A DNA stretch of 64,000 nucleotides from Eubacterium brachy ATCC 33089 (GTDB taxonomy: Bacteria > Bacillota > Clostridia > Peptostreptococcales > Anaerovoracaceae), in assembly GCA_000488855.1 (NCBI GenBank), contig KI535274.1, forward strand, positions 1 to 64,000. Direction: 5' to 3'. Below the pieces are notes generated by a model. That model was not told the origin of the DNA. It searched no databases and saw only the letters and a program-made list of their open reading frames with translations. Made by a program: the position numbers and the translations under genes. Positions 1-10,210 of this stretch are shown piece after piece (position 1 is the first letter of the stretch; each line of letters opens with the position of its first letter).

Positions 1-34
1 GGGGTTTATTTCTTTCAAATTTCTGTTTTGCCAT
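1..34 (-). CDS. tuf: Elongation factor Tu, N-terminal fragment (cut by window edge)
   Basis: An AAGGAGT ribosome site at 41-47 precedes an ATG at 34 on the minus strand. The eleven visible codons read MAKQKFERNKP, the typical start of bacterial EF-Tu, which delivers aminoacyl-tRNA to the ribosome. It follows fusA directly, as expected at the end of a str operon. The rest of the gene lies outside the window. Confidence 0.9.
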   Translation of the reverse strand, partial: MAKQKFERNKP

Positions 35-79
35 TTTTAAACTCCTTAAAATTATCCCTTTTTGTAATTTTATTTAAAA

Positions 80-2143
80 CTATTTATTTATCTTTTCCAC
101 TAAGCTGTCCGGTAACTTTTCATAATGTGAGAACTGCATTGAATAGTTACCTCTACCCTGTGTTCTGGATCTCAAGTCTGTCGCATATCCGAACATTTCA
201 GATAGCGGAACCATCGCTCTGACCGTAACTGCACCGTTATCCATATCAGAACCTTCGATTCTTCCTCTCCTACCGGAAATGTCACCTATAACATCTCCCA
301 TATATTCTTCCGGAACGATTACCTCAACTTTGAAGATAGGTTCCAGCAATACCGGGCTCGCCTTTTTTGCAGCTTCCCTGAATGCCATGGAACCGGCGAT
401 TTTAAATGCCATTTCGGATGAATCGACTTCGTGATAAGAACCGTCATAAAGTTCAACTCCGACGTCTACTACCTGATATCCTGCCAACGGACCTGTTTCC
501 ATAGATTCCTTGATACCTTCCTCGATTTTCGGAATGTATTCCTTTGGAATTGCACCACCGACAATGGAGTTTTTAAACTCAAATCCGCTTCCGGCTTCTC
601 TAGGATATATTTTGATCTTAACGTGACCGTACTGACCTCTACCACCGGACTGCTTGGCATATTTGTTGTCGACGTCAGCTTCGCCTGTAATAGTCTCTTT
701 GTAAGATACCTGCGGCTTACCGACATTCGCTTCAACCTTAAATTCTCTGAGCAATCTGTCCACGATGATTTCCAAGTGCAGTTCGCCCATGCCTGCAATG
801 ATGGTCTGCCCTGTTTCTTCGTTGGTATATGTCCTGAAAGTCGGATCTTCTTCGGCGAGTTTTGCCAAAGACATACCCATTTTTTCCTGTCCTGCCTTCG
901 TCTTAGGTTCGATGGCAATTTCGATTACCGGTTCAGGGAAATCCATAGATTCCAAAATGATTTCATTCTTTTCATCGCATAGAGTATCTCCGGTCGTAGT
1001 ATTTTTCAAACCTACAGCAGCAGCGATATCTCCTGCATAAACCCTTTCGATTTCCTTTCTGTCATTGGCGTGCATCTGTAAAATTCTACCGATTCTCTCC
1101 TTGTGACCCTTAGTTGAGTTATACACGTAAGAACCTGCTTCAATGCTTCCTGAATAAACTCTGAAAAATGCCAATTTACCCACATACGGGTCAGCCATAA
1201 TCTTAAATGCCAAAGCTGCGAAAGGTCCTTTGTCATCCGCAGGTCTTTCAGCTTCTTCCTCCGTTGAAGGAATGACACCCTTTATGGCCGGAATGTCCAA
1301 AGGTGACGGCATGAAATCTACAATCGCATCAAGCATCATCTGAACACCCTTGTTCTTGTACGCTGAACCGCAAGTCATAGGTATCATTTCGCCTTTAATC
1401 GTCTGTTTTCTAATCGTCGCAATGATTTCATCTCTGGTCAGCTCTTCGCCTTCCAAAAATTTCATCATCAATTCCTCATCTGTTTCAGCAACGGATTCAA
1501 TTAACTTTTCTCTCCATTCCTGAGCTGTTTCAGCCATATCAGCCGGTATATCCACTACTTCAAATTCTTTTCCCAGGTCATCCTTGTAGATTTCCGCCTT
1601 CATAGCGATCAGATCTACAATACCTACGAAAGTATCTTCTGCACCAATAGGTAACTGGATTGGAACTACGTTAGCTCTCAATCTGTCTTTCACATTATCT
1701 ATAACCTTGTAGTAATTTGCACCTAGCACGTCCATTTTATTGACGAAAATCATTCTAGGTACTCCATACTTCTCAGCCTGTCTCCACACTGTTTCAGTCT
1801 GCGGTTCCACACCTGACTTCGCATCCAGTACAGTCACTGCACCGTCAAGCACTCTCAAGGATCTTTCAACTTCCACTGTGAAGTCTACGTGTCCCGGTGT
1901 ATCTATAATGTTAATTCTACAATCTCTCCACTGAGCAGTTGTCGCAGCAGATGTAATCGTGATACCACGTTCCTGTTCCTGTTCCATCCAGTCCATTGTG
2001 GCACCGCCGTCATGAGTTTCTCCGATTTTATGAGTTCTGCCCGTATAGAACAGAATTCTCTCCGTTGTTGTTGTTTTTCCGGCATCTATGTGAGCCATGA
2101 TACCGATGTTTCTAGTTTTCTCTAGAGAAAACTGTCTACCCAT
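80..2143 (-). CDS. fusA: Elongation factor G
   Basis: This 687-residue translational GTPase drives ribosomal translocation. The P-loop AHIDAGKT lies at residues 17-24, followed by the switch II motif DTPGH and the guanine-specificity motif NKMD. Domains II-V follow at the usual length for EF-G. The start is the ATG giving [14 protein letters not shown], with AGGAGG seven bases upstream; the longer reading frame overlapping rpsG has no better site. It is the third gene of rpsL-rpsG-fusA-tuf and lies 26 bases after rpsG. No terminator is seen between it and tuf, so the two are probably cotranscribed. Confidence 0.98.
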   Translation of the reverse strand: MGRQFSLEKTRNIGIMAHIDAGKTTTTERILFYTGRTHKIGETHDGGATMDWMEQEQERGITITSAATTAQWRDCRINIIDTPGHVDFTVEVERSLRVLDGAVTVLDAKSGVEPQTETVWRQAEKYGVPRMIFVNKMDVLGANYYKVIDNVKDRLRANVVPIQLPIGAEDTFVGIVDLIAMKAEIYKDDLGKEFEVVDIPADMAETAQEWREKLIESVAETDEELMMKFLEGEELTRDEIIATIRKQTIKGEMIPMTCGSAYKNKGVQMMLDAIVDFMPSPLDIPAIKGVIPSTEEEAERPADDKGPFAALAFKIMADPYVGKLAFFRVYSGSIEAGSYVYNSTKGHKERIGRILQMHANDRKEIERVYAGDIAAAVGLKNTTTGDTLCDEKNEIILESMDFPEPVIEIAIEPKTKAGQEKMGMSLAKLAEEDPTFRTYTNEETGQTIIAGMGELHLEIIVDRLLREFKVEANVGKPQVSYKETITGEADVDNKYAKQSGGRGQYGHVKIKIYPREAGSGFEFKNSIVGGAIPKEYIPKIEEGIKESMETGPLAGYQVVDVGVELYDGSYHEVDSSEMAFKIAGSMAFREAAKKASPVLLEPIFKVEVIVPEEYMGDVIGDISGRRGRIEGSDMDNGAVTVRAMVPLSEMFGYATDLRSRTQGRGNYSMQFSHYEKLPDSLVEKINK

Positions 2144-2169
2144 TCTACATCCTCCTATCTGCTGTTTTA

Positions 2170-2727
<558 letters not shown>

Positions 2728-2758
2728 TCAAGGGCACTACAAATTTACCGATGCTAAC

Positions 2759-3172
2759 TTATTTCTTAGGTCTCTTCGCCCCGTATTTTGAACGCGATTG
2801 AGCTCTGTTCGCTACACCTGCAGTATCAAGTGTTCCTCTGACGATATGATATCTCACGCCCGGAAGGTCTTTTACTCTTCCGCCTCTGATAAGTACAACG
2901 CTGTGTTCCTGTAGGTTGTGTCCTATACCCGGAATGTATGCTGTAACTTCAATACCGTTAGTCAGACGTACTCTCGCTACCTTTCTAAGCGCTGAATTAG
3001 GCTTCTTAGGTGTAACCGTCTTCACTGATGTGCATACGCCTCTCTTCTGCGGTGAATTCGTATCAGTCGCCTGTCTTTTCAGAGAGTTCATTCCCTTGTT
3101 CAAAGCAGGTGCTGTGGACTTCTTCACGCTGGAAGTTCTACCTTGACGTACTAATTGGTTAATTGTAGGCAT
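2759..3172 (-). CDS. rpsL: 30S ribosomal protein S12
   Basis: S12 of 137 residues sits at the decoding centre. It starts [12 protein letters not shown], the family's universal start, with AAAGGAGACAAG just upstream. The conserved loops [11 protein letters not shown] and the PGVRYH segment, where streptomycin-resistance changes arise in other species, look wild-type (K at the classical position 43 context). It is the first gene of the str operon, with its own consensus promoter. Confidence 0.97.
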   Translation of the reverse strand: MPTINQLVRQGRTSSVKKSTAPALNKGMNSLKRQATDTNSPQKRGVCTSVKTVTPKKPNSALRKVARVRLTNGIEVTAYIPGIGHNLQEHSVVLIRGGRVKDLPGVRYHIVRGTLDTAGVANRAQSRSKYGAKRPKK

Positions 3173-3287
3173 TCTTGTCTCCTTTCTCCATTTCCAAAGC
3201 AACGCTTGGAAACAACTATTTTTGAACATTCAGGCTGTAGACAGCCTAAACCTTATATATTTTACCATAGCAACTATGGAGTGTCAA
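3173..3287 (-). promoter_or_regulatory. str operon promoter and hairpin leader
   Basis: On the minus strand, TTGACA (3282-3287) and TAAAAT (3259-3264) are separated by 17 bases, a near-consensus vegetative promoter. The roughly 80-base leader before rpsL can form two small hairpins: AGGCTG/CAGCCT with a TCTA loop near 3233-3248, and TTTCCAA/TTGGAAA near 3186-3210, next to the ribosome site. This suggests leader-mediated control, but I recognise no known family. Confidence 0.75.
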
Positions 3288-3402
3288 CGGCTAAAATTGC
3301 TGTTTTATCGCAGTTTTAATATTTTTACACTGTCATACTTATCGAGTGAATTACGCTATAAATCTGAAACTCTTACGGTTCTCCTAAGTTCATTTCAAAC
3401 GT

Positions 3403-5871
3403 CTATTCTCTATTTTTGAGCGCTTCGCCGTAGTTCATCTTTGAAATCCTGTACATTTGGCTGAGGCAGACGATTATGTAGACTAAAATGGCTGCACCGA
3501 AGGCCTTTAGAAACATGATGTTGGTGATTTCCATTTCGAAATATCCTGCGAATTTGCTGAATGCCACAAAAGATATCCAATCCATCAGTTTCTTGTGGAT
3601 AGGCCATCCGATTAAAAATGTCAAAAGCAAAATTATCGTGTTCGGTCTTATATATATCAAATTGATTTCTCTGTTTCTATAGCCCAGGATTTTCAAATAT
3701 GCTATTGAAAGTCTGCTCTTGTTGATAACCGTTTTTGTAAGCAAAAACAGGAAAGCAAAGAAGAATATCAAAGACGAATATAGGAATATATCGAGCATCG
3801 GCCCCATTATATTTTTCAAAGTCTTGGTAACTTCCGAGACGGATGTTTTATCAACCACCGTAGCCACGTACATATCGTCTATATGAAGTTTCTCATCGCT
3901 CAGATAAGCATTGAAATAGTCTTCTTTCTCATCTATGACGTCATTTGCTTTTTCTCTTGAAAAAAACGCTGTTAAAGCCGGTTCATACCGATAAATATCA
4001 ACAATTTTATATTTTTGTTTCTTTCCTGTAACCTTGTTTTTTATAGTCAAAGTATCGCCTATTTTCTTTTGAGCTTTTTTTGCCAATCCATGACTCACCA
4101 CGACACCGTCATCATCTTTTGACAATTTCAAATCTTTAAAATATCTGCTGTCTTTAGAAATTCCGAAAATTGAGACTTCCTCATAGCTTTTCCTGATTTT
4201 CATATACACATCTCCTGCCGACACAGTCATTTTTTCCGCCTGATTTATGGTTTTCTCGGCATTCGCCTTAGGATTTTCGGCTTTAAGAAATGTCTCGGTT
4301 TTATCGTCAGCCTTTACAATCCCTCGATCGACAGCTTGTTTCAGCCTCTTTTTCTTTGCTATTATCAGATCTACATCCTTTTGGGAATTCAACTCCACCG
4401 GTGTCTTGAGAATATACTGATATTTGCTGACAAGCCCTTCCGAACTTATATTTTCGAATCTATCGAGAGTAGGTCCCACGGCAAATCCATAATAAATCAG
4501 CATCGAAATCAGGAATATGCCTACTACCATCACCAGATAATCTCCAATGCTGCTGATTATCACTCTAAGCCTGAACCTATTAAAAAAACCACCCACTTTT
4601 AAATTTCTGTTTTTTCTCTTCTTTTTCTTGGATAAAGCGTGTCTTAAAAACTCCATAGGACTGTGTTTCAATTTTCTAACGAGATACAGATAGTTTATCA
4701 GAAGCATTACGACGATCGGCATTACAGTTGTAATTATCAGTGCCTCGCTGTTAAATACAGACTTGAATTCGGGCAGGTTAAAACTCCTGTAATACATGCC
4801 TGAATAAATTTTTGCGAAATACGTATAACCCAAAATATTCCCGCAAACAGCTGCAACGAAAGTCACTAAAACAGGTGTCATCATGTAGTATGCGAGTATC
4901 TCTCTCTTTCTGTATCCGCTTGCGAGCAAAGTTCCGATTATTTCAGATTCTTCCTGAATACCGCTTGCGGATGCAACTGCAAACAAAAATGCGATCAGCA
5001 TTATCATCATGACGGAAATTACCATCATCATAGGGCGATCTCCGCCCATATCGTCCATCATATATGATATCGATTTATTTTCTTCACTCCTCAGAGCCTC
5101 CATTAAAGTCTTTTCGCTTCTCGCGTCCCTGTATATGTCTTTTTCTAATTCTTCCTTTCGTTCTCGATCCGATTTTGAAATTTCCAGCTTCCTCTCTCCG
5201 ATGGTTTTGCTGTATTCACTTCTCAACTTCGGGTCGTTGAATCTGTACGACACTTGATACTTCACCTTGTTTTTACTGAATTTTTTAGCCAGACTTTCAG
5301 ATACGAGGCCTATGCCGAAGTTGATGTTGTCAAATATAAAATCGTTATTTTTTTCAAATGATGCGTTATAATCCGGACTCACGTAGTATCCGACAATTTT
5401 TAAACGCCGGGATTTGTTATCGGCAAAATACTTTCCGTCAACGTCGATGTACTTACCGATTTTATATTTCTCAGATTGTGCAAACACCATATTCAAAGCT
5501 ATCTCATCGTCAGATTTTGCCAATCTTCCCTCCCTTATTATCGGAAGATTTATCTTGCTGCGATTTGAATAAAGTCTAATCGTCTTATCATCATCGATTT
5601 TTACATCGACTCTGTACATTTTCTCAAAATTGATAGGCTCTTTTTCGAGTTTACTTTCTATATCCTTGCTCATAGGAAGCGTCAATGTGAACTGCCCATC
5701 TTCCACTTTTCCGTCCGTCATGAGATTATTGTTTCTACCGGCAGTGCTGTCTGAAGCTACGAGAAATCCTGATGTTACAGATATCATAGTAGCCAAAAGC
5801 AAAAACAACACCAGATTTCTCCCAAAATGCGTTTTGATGCCACGTAGAACTCTCTTAAATAAAATCCTCAT
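3403..5871 (-). CDS. FtsX-family ABC transporter permease (MacB-like)
   Basis: An 822-residue membrane protein with the double FtsX layout: an N-terminal TM helix (about 18-40), a large extracytoplasmic domain (about 45-280), a TM bundle (about 283-400), another TM helix near 440-465, a second extracytoplasmic domain (about 480-680) and a final TM bundle (about 690-815). Both bundles carry the coupling-helix-like segments ASGYRKREI and ILGYRNREI. It lies 13 bases after an ATPase of the LolD/MacB type, so the pair forms an exporter or membrane-mechanical transporter. The cargo is unknown; such pairs serve in peptide resistance, lipoprotein handling or export. The N-terminal extracytoplasmic region ends in a highly charged, coiled-coil-like stretch (about 235-275). 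Confidence 0.85.
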   Translation of the reverse strand: MRILFKRVLRGIKTHFGRNLVLFLLLATMISVTSGFLVASDSTAGRNNNLMTDGKVEDGQFTLTLPMSKDIESKLEKEPINFEKMYRVDVKIDDDKTIRLYSNRSKINLPIIREGRLAKSDDEIALNMVFAQSEKYKIGKYIDVDGKYFADNKSRRLKIVGYYVSPDYNASFEKNNDFIFDNINFGIGLVSESLAKKFSKNKVKYQVSYRFNDPKLRSEYSKTIGERKLEISKSDRERKEELEKDIYRDARSEKTLMEALRSEENKSISYMMDDMGGDRPMMMVISVMMIMLIAFLFAVASASGIQEESEIIGTLLASGYRKREILAYYMMTPVLVTFVAAVCGNILGYTYFAKIYSGMYYRSFNLPEFKSVFNSEALIITTVMPIVVMLLINYLYLVRKLKHSPMEFLRHALSKKKKRKNRNLKVGGFFNRFRLRVIISSIGDYLVMVVGIFLISMLIYYGFAVGPTLDRFENISSEGLVSKYQYILKTPVELNSQKDVDLIIAKKKRLKQAVDRGIVKADDKTETFLKAENPKANAEKTINQAEKMTVSAGDVYMKIRKSYEEVSIFGISKDSRYFKDLKLSKDDDGVVVSHGLAKKAQKKIGDTLTIKNKVTGKKQKYKIVDIYRYEPALTAFFSREKANDVIDEKEDYFNAYLSDEKLHIDDMYVATVVDKTSVSEVTKTLKNIMGPMLDIFLYSSLIFFFAFLFLLTKTVINKSRLSIAYLKILGYRNREINLIYIRPNTIILLLTFLIGWPIHKKLMDWISFVAFSKFAGYFEMEITNIMFLKAFGAAILVYIIVCLSQMYRISKMNYGEALKNRE

Positions 5872-5884
5872 ATCGCACCTCTTT

Positions 5885-6583
5885 CTACCATTCTATCAGA
5901 GCTGCATCAATGACGTTGCTGTTGACTGTGTCCTTATGAATTTTGCCGTCTCTGAGTCTGATAGTCCTATGTGCAATAGCTGAAATTGCTTCATTGTGTG
6001 TAGCGATGATTATTGTAGTTCCATATTCTTTATTTATCTTGCTTATCAAGCTTAGTATTTCCTTTGAAGTTTTATAATCAAGAGCACCGGTCGGTTCATC
6101 GCATACCAGAAGATTCGGTTTCTTTATCAAGGCTCTACCTATAGCACATCTCTGTTGCTGTCCTCCCGAAAGCTGATTTGGGAGTTTGTCCTGATGCTCC
6201 GTGAGCCCCAATGCATCTATCAGCTCCTTTAAATTCAGCGTATCCGAACAGATAGCTGCGCCTACTTCAATATTTTCCCTCACGCTCAGATCCGGAATCA
6301 AGTTGTAAAACTGAAATACAAATCCGAGATGGTTCCTTCTATACTCACCTACTTGCTTATCCTTCATTGCGGCAATATTCTCTCCGTCTATTACAATCTC
6401 TCCTCCATCAATTTTCTCAAGTCCCCCAACTGCATTTAAAAGCGTCGATTTTCCCGAGCCGGAAGGTCCTAAAAGCGTGCAAATTTTACCTTTTTCAATG
6501 TCAAACGAAATGGAATCTAAAACTTTAACCCTATTATCCCCTTCTCCATAATACTTAGTCAAACTTTTTACTTGTAAAAACAT
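5885..6583 (-). CDS. ABC transporter ATP-binding protein (MacB/LolD type)
   Basis: A 232-residue ATPase. The Walker A motif GPSGSGKST is at residues 39-47, the Q-loop at FQFYNL, the signature LSGGQQQR at 138-145, Walker B LLVCDEPTGALD at 158-169, and the H-loop at IIATH. The signature and the DEPTGALD form are typical of ATPases that pair with FtsX permeases. It is the first gene of a two-gene operon with the permease downstream and probably provides the power stroke. Confidence 0.9.
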   Translation of the reverse strand: MFLQVKSLTKYYGEGDNRVKVLDSISFDIEKGKICTLLGPSGSGKSTLLNAVGGLEKIDGGEIVIDGENIAAMKDKQVGEYRRNHLGFVFQFYNLIPDLSVRENIEVGAAICSDTLNLKELIDALGLTEHQDKLPNQLSGGQQQRCAIGRALIKKPNLLVCDEPTGALDYKTSKEILSLISKINKEYGTTIIIATHNEAISAIAHRTIRLRDGKIHKDTVNSNVIDAALIEW

Positions 6584-6808
6584 GTTCCCCCTCTTTTCCG
6601 GTTCTTATGAGCGATATATCGTGATATAGTGAATTTTGCCCATATTTAAATCAATTTCTCTTTGCGTCAACAACCTTTACCAAAACAGCCCTGCACTGTA
6701 GTATAACAGCTTTAATCCTCTTCAATACAACTGAATAACAGCATCTCCAAGCATCTATTGAAGTTGCCGTCTCTGAAGTAGCTATTGAATGAGCATTTCT
6801 CATGTTAC
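6584..6808. promoter_or_regulatory. Upstream region of the MacB-like operon with a palindromic element
   Basis: This 225-base gap separates the SRPBCC-like gene from the exporter operon. At 6612-6621 it holds the perfect palindrome CGATATATCG, followed directly by a second imperfect copy (TGATATAG, to 6630). The pair lies 30-50 bases upstream of the ATPase start. That position would suit a repressor site, but I cannot assign a regulator, and the -35/-10 boxes here are not clear. Confidence 0.35.
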
Positions 6809-7336
6809 TTAAATTTTTTTATCGGAATTTTTCAAATCCTCGGGAGAGATTCGTTTCGGATACTTACCCTTTGTTAAAATGTCCGACAAAAGATGATTAT
6901 CGAGAATCATATCATCACGAATGAGTTTCCAATCGGCCTTCTTTCTATAGAACACTTTAAAAATTAGGAAATTTAAAATCGGACCGATGATCGGCGTCTG
7001 TATCCCAAATGCTTCGGTGTGAGAAAAACGACAGCCCTCTGCCGTTCGCAAACCTTCAAATGTTATGATCGCCGTCTTTTTATCGCTTTCAAATTTAAAT
7101 ATAAAATGATTCAAATCCCTTTCCGCATGTATTATAGTCCCTGTCACGTCGTAGTCGAGACCCATTACGATTTCATAAAATCTTACTCTATCTCCTCTGT
7201 TCACTCCGCCGTCGAAAAGCTGACACTCAAGATGGTATGGACTCCACTTGACGAACTCATCTTCAAAATTGTCAGCCCACTGACACAGCTTCTCAAACGG
7301 TGCCGGAATATCAATCTGTTCAGTCAATACAACCAT
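6809..7336 (-). CDS. SRPBCC (START/Bet v1-like) family protein
   Basis: A soluble 175-residue protein. Its opening TEQIDIPAPFEKLCQWADNF, the following WSPYHLECQLFDGG-RGDRVRFYE segment and the later pattern of alternating strands ending in an amphipathic helix resemble polyketide-cyclase/SRPBCC proteins, which bind hydrophobic ligands in a helix-grip pocket. A weak AAGG ribosome site and a TATAAT hexamer (7353-7358) lie upstream, so it may have its own promoter. It sits between an exporter and a surface protein; the ligand is unknown. The fold assignment comes from pattern only. Confidence 0.55.
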   Translation of the reverse strand: MVVLTEQIDIPAPFEKLCQWADNFEDEFVKWSPYHLECQLFDGGVNRGDRVRFYEIVMGLDYDVTGTIIHAERDLNHFIFKFESDKKTAIITFEGLRTAEGCRFSHTEAFGIQTPIIGPILNFLIFKVFYRKKADWKLIRDDMILDNHLLSDILTKGKYPKRISPEDLKNSDKKI

Positions 7337-7389
7337 TGCGCTTATACCTTTACACTATTATATCAAATTCTAAGACATTAAGTAGACAT

Positions 7390-9234
7390 CTACTCTTTCG
7401 GTTTTCTTCTAATCGCAACTGCAACACCGAATCCTGCTAACATCAATGTACCGCAGGCAGCCATCACATCGTCGTTATCTCCGGTCTCAGGCAGTTTTGC
7501 AACATCCCCCTTCTCATCTTTTTTCTTTGACAAATCGCCGGTTTTGATATTCTTTGCAATCCTATAATTGTCATCCTCTTCAGTTCTCGCATTGGGCTTC
7601 AACGGATCATTTTGAGCCGGAGGAGCGATTTCTCCATCTTCATAGAAAATTCCAAGTGAAGCTCCTGCTGTCATGTTCTTCGCATTTGCTCTGAATACAA
7701 CATGCTGCCTTCCATCTTTAGTCTTTATAACTCGAACGAGTTTAAGCGTTGTATCATCGGATTCATAGTGGAATGTAGACGGATGATATCCCTTAAATTT
7801 CTTTATTATCGGAGAATTCAAAGGAATTCTCACCTCTTGGCCCTGTACTGCTTCAAAGGTGCTTTCAATGTCCTTTCCGTTTTCGTCTTTAAAATATTCC
7901 TTTATCAACGGAGAAACCGCATCTTTCATTTTGTGCATATATTTAACATGTACGTTGAATTTTGCCGACATATCCAATTTGACTTCCTGCAAATCTCCAA
8001 CAGCCTTTTCAAGTTCCTCCTTTGCTCTGTCAATCTCAGCTCTATCTGCATAAATTTTGTCTATTTTGAGCATTTTATCGATTTTGTCCAGCGTGTCATA
8101 GAATTCAGTTCTCGACGGTTCTGCATATCCGAATCCTTCTTTTGGCATTTTTTCAACAGCATTGTAATATGCTTCTTCCAGATCTGACACATCTGTTTGA
8201 ACGTAAGATTCCATTTTCAAGTTTTTAATTTTGTCTATTAAATCCTGTTCCGCTTTCCTAAAATCTCTATGAGTTTTAATCGGTTCTCCCTCTTTGCTGG
8301 TTACAATACCCTTCAAATCTTCTCTGGATATCAAATCCTTACCTACGCTGTAAGCATCCAACAGTGAATAATAGGTTTCTTTCGTATATCTTTTTCCGTT
8401 CTTGCCGTTTTTATCCAACATTTCATCTGCAATTTTAAGTTGCTTTTCAATACCGCTTCTGTCAAATGGTTCAGGTATCATATTTCCAAAGGCTTCATTG
8501 AGTTCTTTTCTCATTTTTTCAACTTGTTCCTGAGTTATGTCGACATCGCCTTTATTTATTTTCTCAAGTAAGCTTCTCGCCTCATCATTCTTCTTAAGAT
8601 AAGCGTCTTTAGTGTCTTTTTTTATCTCAAGTCCTGCATTTACCGCTGCCATATAATTGCCCCAGTGCTCCGTTACAGCATTTTCTAAAAAACTGCCATC
8701 GATTGTCATAGGTTTATCCGGTACTTTCAATGTATACTCTTCTCCACCGAGGGTCAGCGTTATACTATCACCTCTGACAAATATATTCCCGTCGTGTTTA
8801 AATATTTGTTTATCGTATTTCCCGTTCTTATCTTCAGGTGCCCAAATTAAAAACGACTTAATAGCTCCATTATACTTGATGAAATTTTCGTCTCCCAATC
8901 CCAATTTGCCGTCAAATTCTGAAACACCGATATCCTGCGACATCAGAGGGATCTCCAATTTCCCATAAATTGCAACTTCTTTCACTTTGTTGAGTGGATC
9001 CACATGCAAAGTTGAGACGTAGATTTTAAATTTGCCCCCTTTGTTGCTGTTGTAAAATGACTGTTCTTTGCTGTGCTTTTTGACATACTCGAAGTTTATT
9101 TCTTCACTTTCATTGGCATTTACCGTAAATCCGCTGTTTACATTCATTTTATGTATCGTTGAAATGCCGGGTAAAACAACAGATACACTCATAATTCCCC
9201 CAATGGCAATCGCAAGTATTTTTTTCTTTTTCAT
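7390..9234 (-). CDS. LPETG cell-wall-anchored surface protein, function unknown
   Basis: This 614-residue protein starts with a Lys-rich signal peptide (about 1-40) and ends with a sortase signal: LPETG at 581-585, a hydrophobic span, and the tail RRKPKE. Between them are a beta-rich domain (about 50-190), a long helical region with KAEQDLIDKI and AKEELEKAV heptad-like segments (about 200-440), and a second beta-rich domain (about 445-545). I see no clear NEAT, Ig-like or repeat family. A consensus promoter and palindromic operator shared with the next two surface genes lie upstream, so the three are probably coregulated. Binding of a host or haem ligand is only a guess. Confidence 0.8.
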   Translation of the reverse strand: MKKKKILAIAIGGIMSVSVVLPGISTIHKMNVNSGFTVNANESEEINFEYVKKHSKEQSFYNSNKGGKFKIYVSTLHVDPLNKVKEVAIYGKLEIPLMSQDIGVSEFDGKLGLGDENFIKYNGAIKSFLIWAPEDKNGKYDKQIFKHDGNIFVRGDSITLTLGGEEYTLKVPDKPMTIDGSFLENAVTEHWGNYMAAVNAGLEIKKDTKDAYLKKNDEARSLLEKINKGDVDITQEQVEKMRKELNEAFGNMIPEPFDRSGIEKQLKIADEMLDKNGKNGKRYTKETYYSLLDAYSVGKDLISREDLKGIVTSKEGEPIKTHRDFRKAEQDLIDKIKNLKMESYVQTDVSDLEEAYYNAVEKMPKEGFGYAEPSRTEFYDTLDKIDKMLKIDKIYADRAEIDRAKEELEKAVGDLQEVKLDMSAKFNVHVKYMHKMKDAVSPLIKEYFKDENGKDIESTFEAVQGQEVRIPLNSPIIKKFKGYHPSTFHYESDDTTLKLVRVIKTKDGRQHVVFRANAKNMTAGASLGIFYEDGEIAPPAQNDPLKPNARTEEDDNYRIAKNIKTGDLSKKKDEKGDVAKLPETGDNDDVMAACGTLMLAGFGVAVAIRRKPKE

Positions 9235-9255
9235 AAATAATCTCCTCTCGCTTAA

Positions 9256-9297
9256 GTTAGTTATAACTAATATATACTCTCAATTTATCTTTGTCAA
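9256..9297 (-). promoter_or_regulatory. Promoter of the LPETG protein with shared palindromic operator
   Basis: On the minus strand TTGACA (9292-9297) and TATATT (9269-9274) are spaced 17 bases. The palindrome GTTAGTTATAACTAAT (9256-9271, plus-strand reading) overlaps the -10 box. The same element sits at the same place in the promoters of the FMN-binding and LRR genes, so it is likely a common repressor site. Confidence 0.75.
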
Positions 9298-9387
9298 TCG
9301 CTCTATTTCAACATTATATTCAATCAACTGCGCAATATATTTCATCGGTCACAGCTCTTATCATTCATTTTTATCTTCCATCCCGTC

Positions 9388-9435
9388 AAAAAATGAGAAG
9401 TACATCATCACTACGACATGACAATGTACTTCTCA
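9388..9435 (-). terminator. Terminator of the FMN-binding surface gene
   Basis: TGAGAAGTACAT (9394-9405) and ATGTACTTCTCA (9424-9435) are perfect 12-base arms. On the minus strand they are followed by TTTTTT. This closes the transcript of the gene ending at 9557. The rest of 9298-9556 shows no gene. Confidence 0.8.
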
Positions 9436-9556
9436 ATTTCATTTCTGCTTTTTATAGTATCTTAATTTATAATATATATTCATATATCGTATGAGATGAC
9501 TCGCTACAGCTATCTCTCAAATCGCTGTTTCCGGTTAGTAAATGCGAATCGTCATC

Positions 9557-10210
9557 TTACTTTTCTTTTTTTCTCCTGGAAGTCGCTATAACTCCTGCAC
9601 CGGACAGCAATAGTATACCGCCGGCGATTAACAAATTGCTTTCATCTGATGTCTCAGGTGATTTTGCTGCCTTTTTATTTTTCACAGCATCTTTGTTCTC
9701 CTTCTTTTGTTTTTTCATCTCATCGTTTGTCGGTTTTTCCTTTTTCTCAACTTTACCGGCATTTTCAGGTTTCTTCGGATCATTTGGCTTTACCGGAGGT
9801 GCAGGTGTCGCTTCCGGTGCCTTTTTCAACGCATCCAACACCGCATTTTTCAACGAAAAAACATATTTTTTTGTCGTCGCCTTACTTACTGCATCTATGT
9901 TTTCATAAGTCGCCTTCTGACCAACTATGCTAGATTTGAATTTGGCTGTAACGCTCTTATAATTTTTGGCATTTTTCCCTTCAACATTAATTAAATCTTT
10001 GATTACACCTTTTTCAACTACAATCGTCGCTTTAGTATGATATTTCGGTCTAGATCCATCGCCTTCTCCTGTGTAAGTGCCATCCTTTGCAATCTGTCCG
10101 CCCTGAACTGCAAATGCGCCGGCAGAGGTTATGAGCAGACCTATCATACACGCTACGAATCCCTTTTTTGCTCTTCCTGAAAATTTCTTGGAAATCTTAA
10201 TCTTCAACAT
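9557..10210 (-). CDS. FMN-binding-domain surface protein with variant sortase signal
   Basis: A 217-residue protein: signal peptide (about 1-37), an FMN_bind-type domain (about 41-130) opening DGTYTGEGDG, a Pro/Lys-rich wall-spanning linker (133-180), and a sorting signal SPETS at 184-188 followed by a hydrophobic helix and RRKKEK. FMN_bind domains usually carry a flavin attached to Thr in an S-G-A-T motif. Here the equivalent reads SKATT (109-113), with Lys for Gly, so covalent flavinylation is uncertain. SPXT(G/S) motifs resemble class B sortase substrates. It is transcribed alone between two other surface genes. A role in extracellular electron transfer or haem/iron reduction is plausible for the family but unproven. 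Confidence 0.75.
   Translation of the reverse strand: MLKIKISKKFSGRAKKGFVACMIGLLITSAGAFAVQGGQIAKDGTYTGEGDGSRPKYHTKATIVVEKGVIKDLINVEGKNAKNYKSVTAKFKSSIVGQKATYENIDAVSKATTKKYVFSLKNAVLDALKKAPEATPAPPVKPNDPKKPENAGKVEKKEKPTNDEMKKQKKENKDAVKNKKAAKSPETSDESNLLIAGGILLLSGAGVIATSRRKKEK

Noticed and set aside
7381-7394. AGTAGACATCTACT dyad at the end of the LPETG gene as a terminator
   Set aside because: The stem is short with almost no loop, and no T run follows on the minus strand.
7390-9234. NEAT haem-binding domain in the LPETG protein
   Set aside because: I looked for the NEAT strand pattern and the conserved Tyr-x3-Tyr haem motif and did not find a convincing match.
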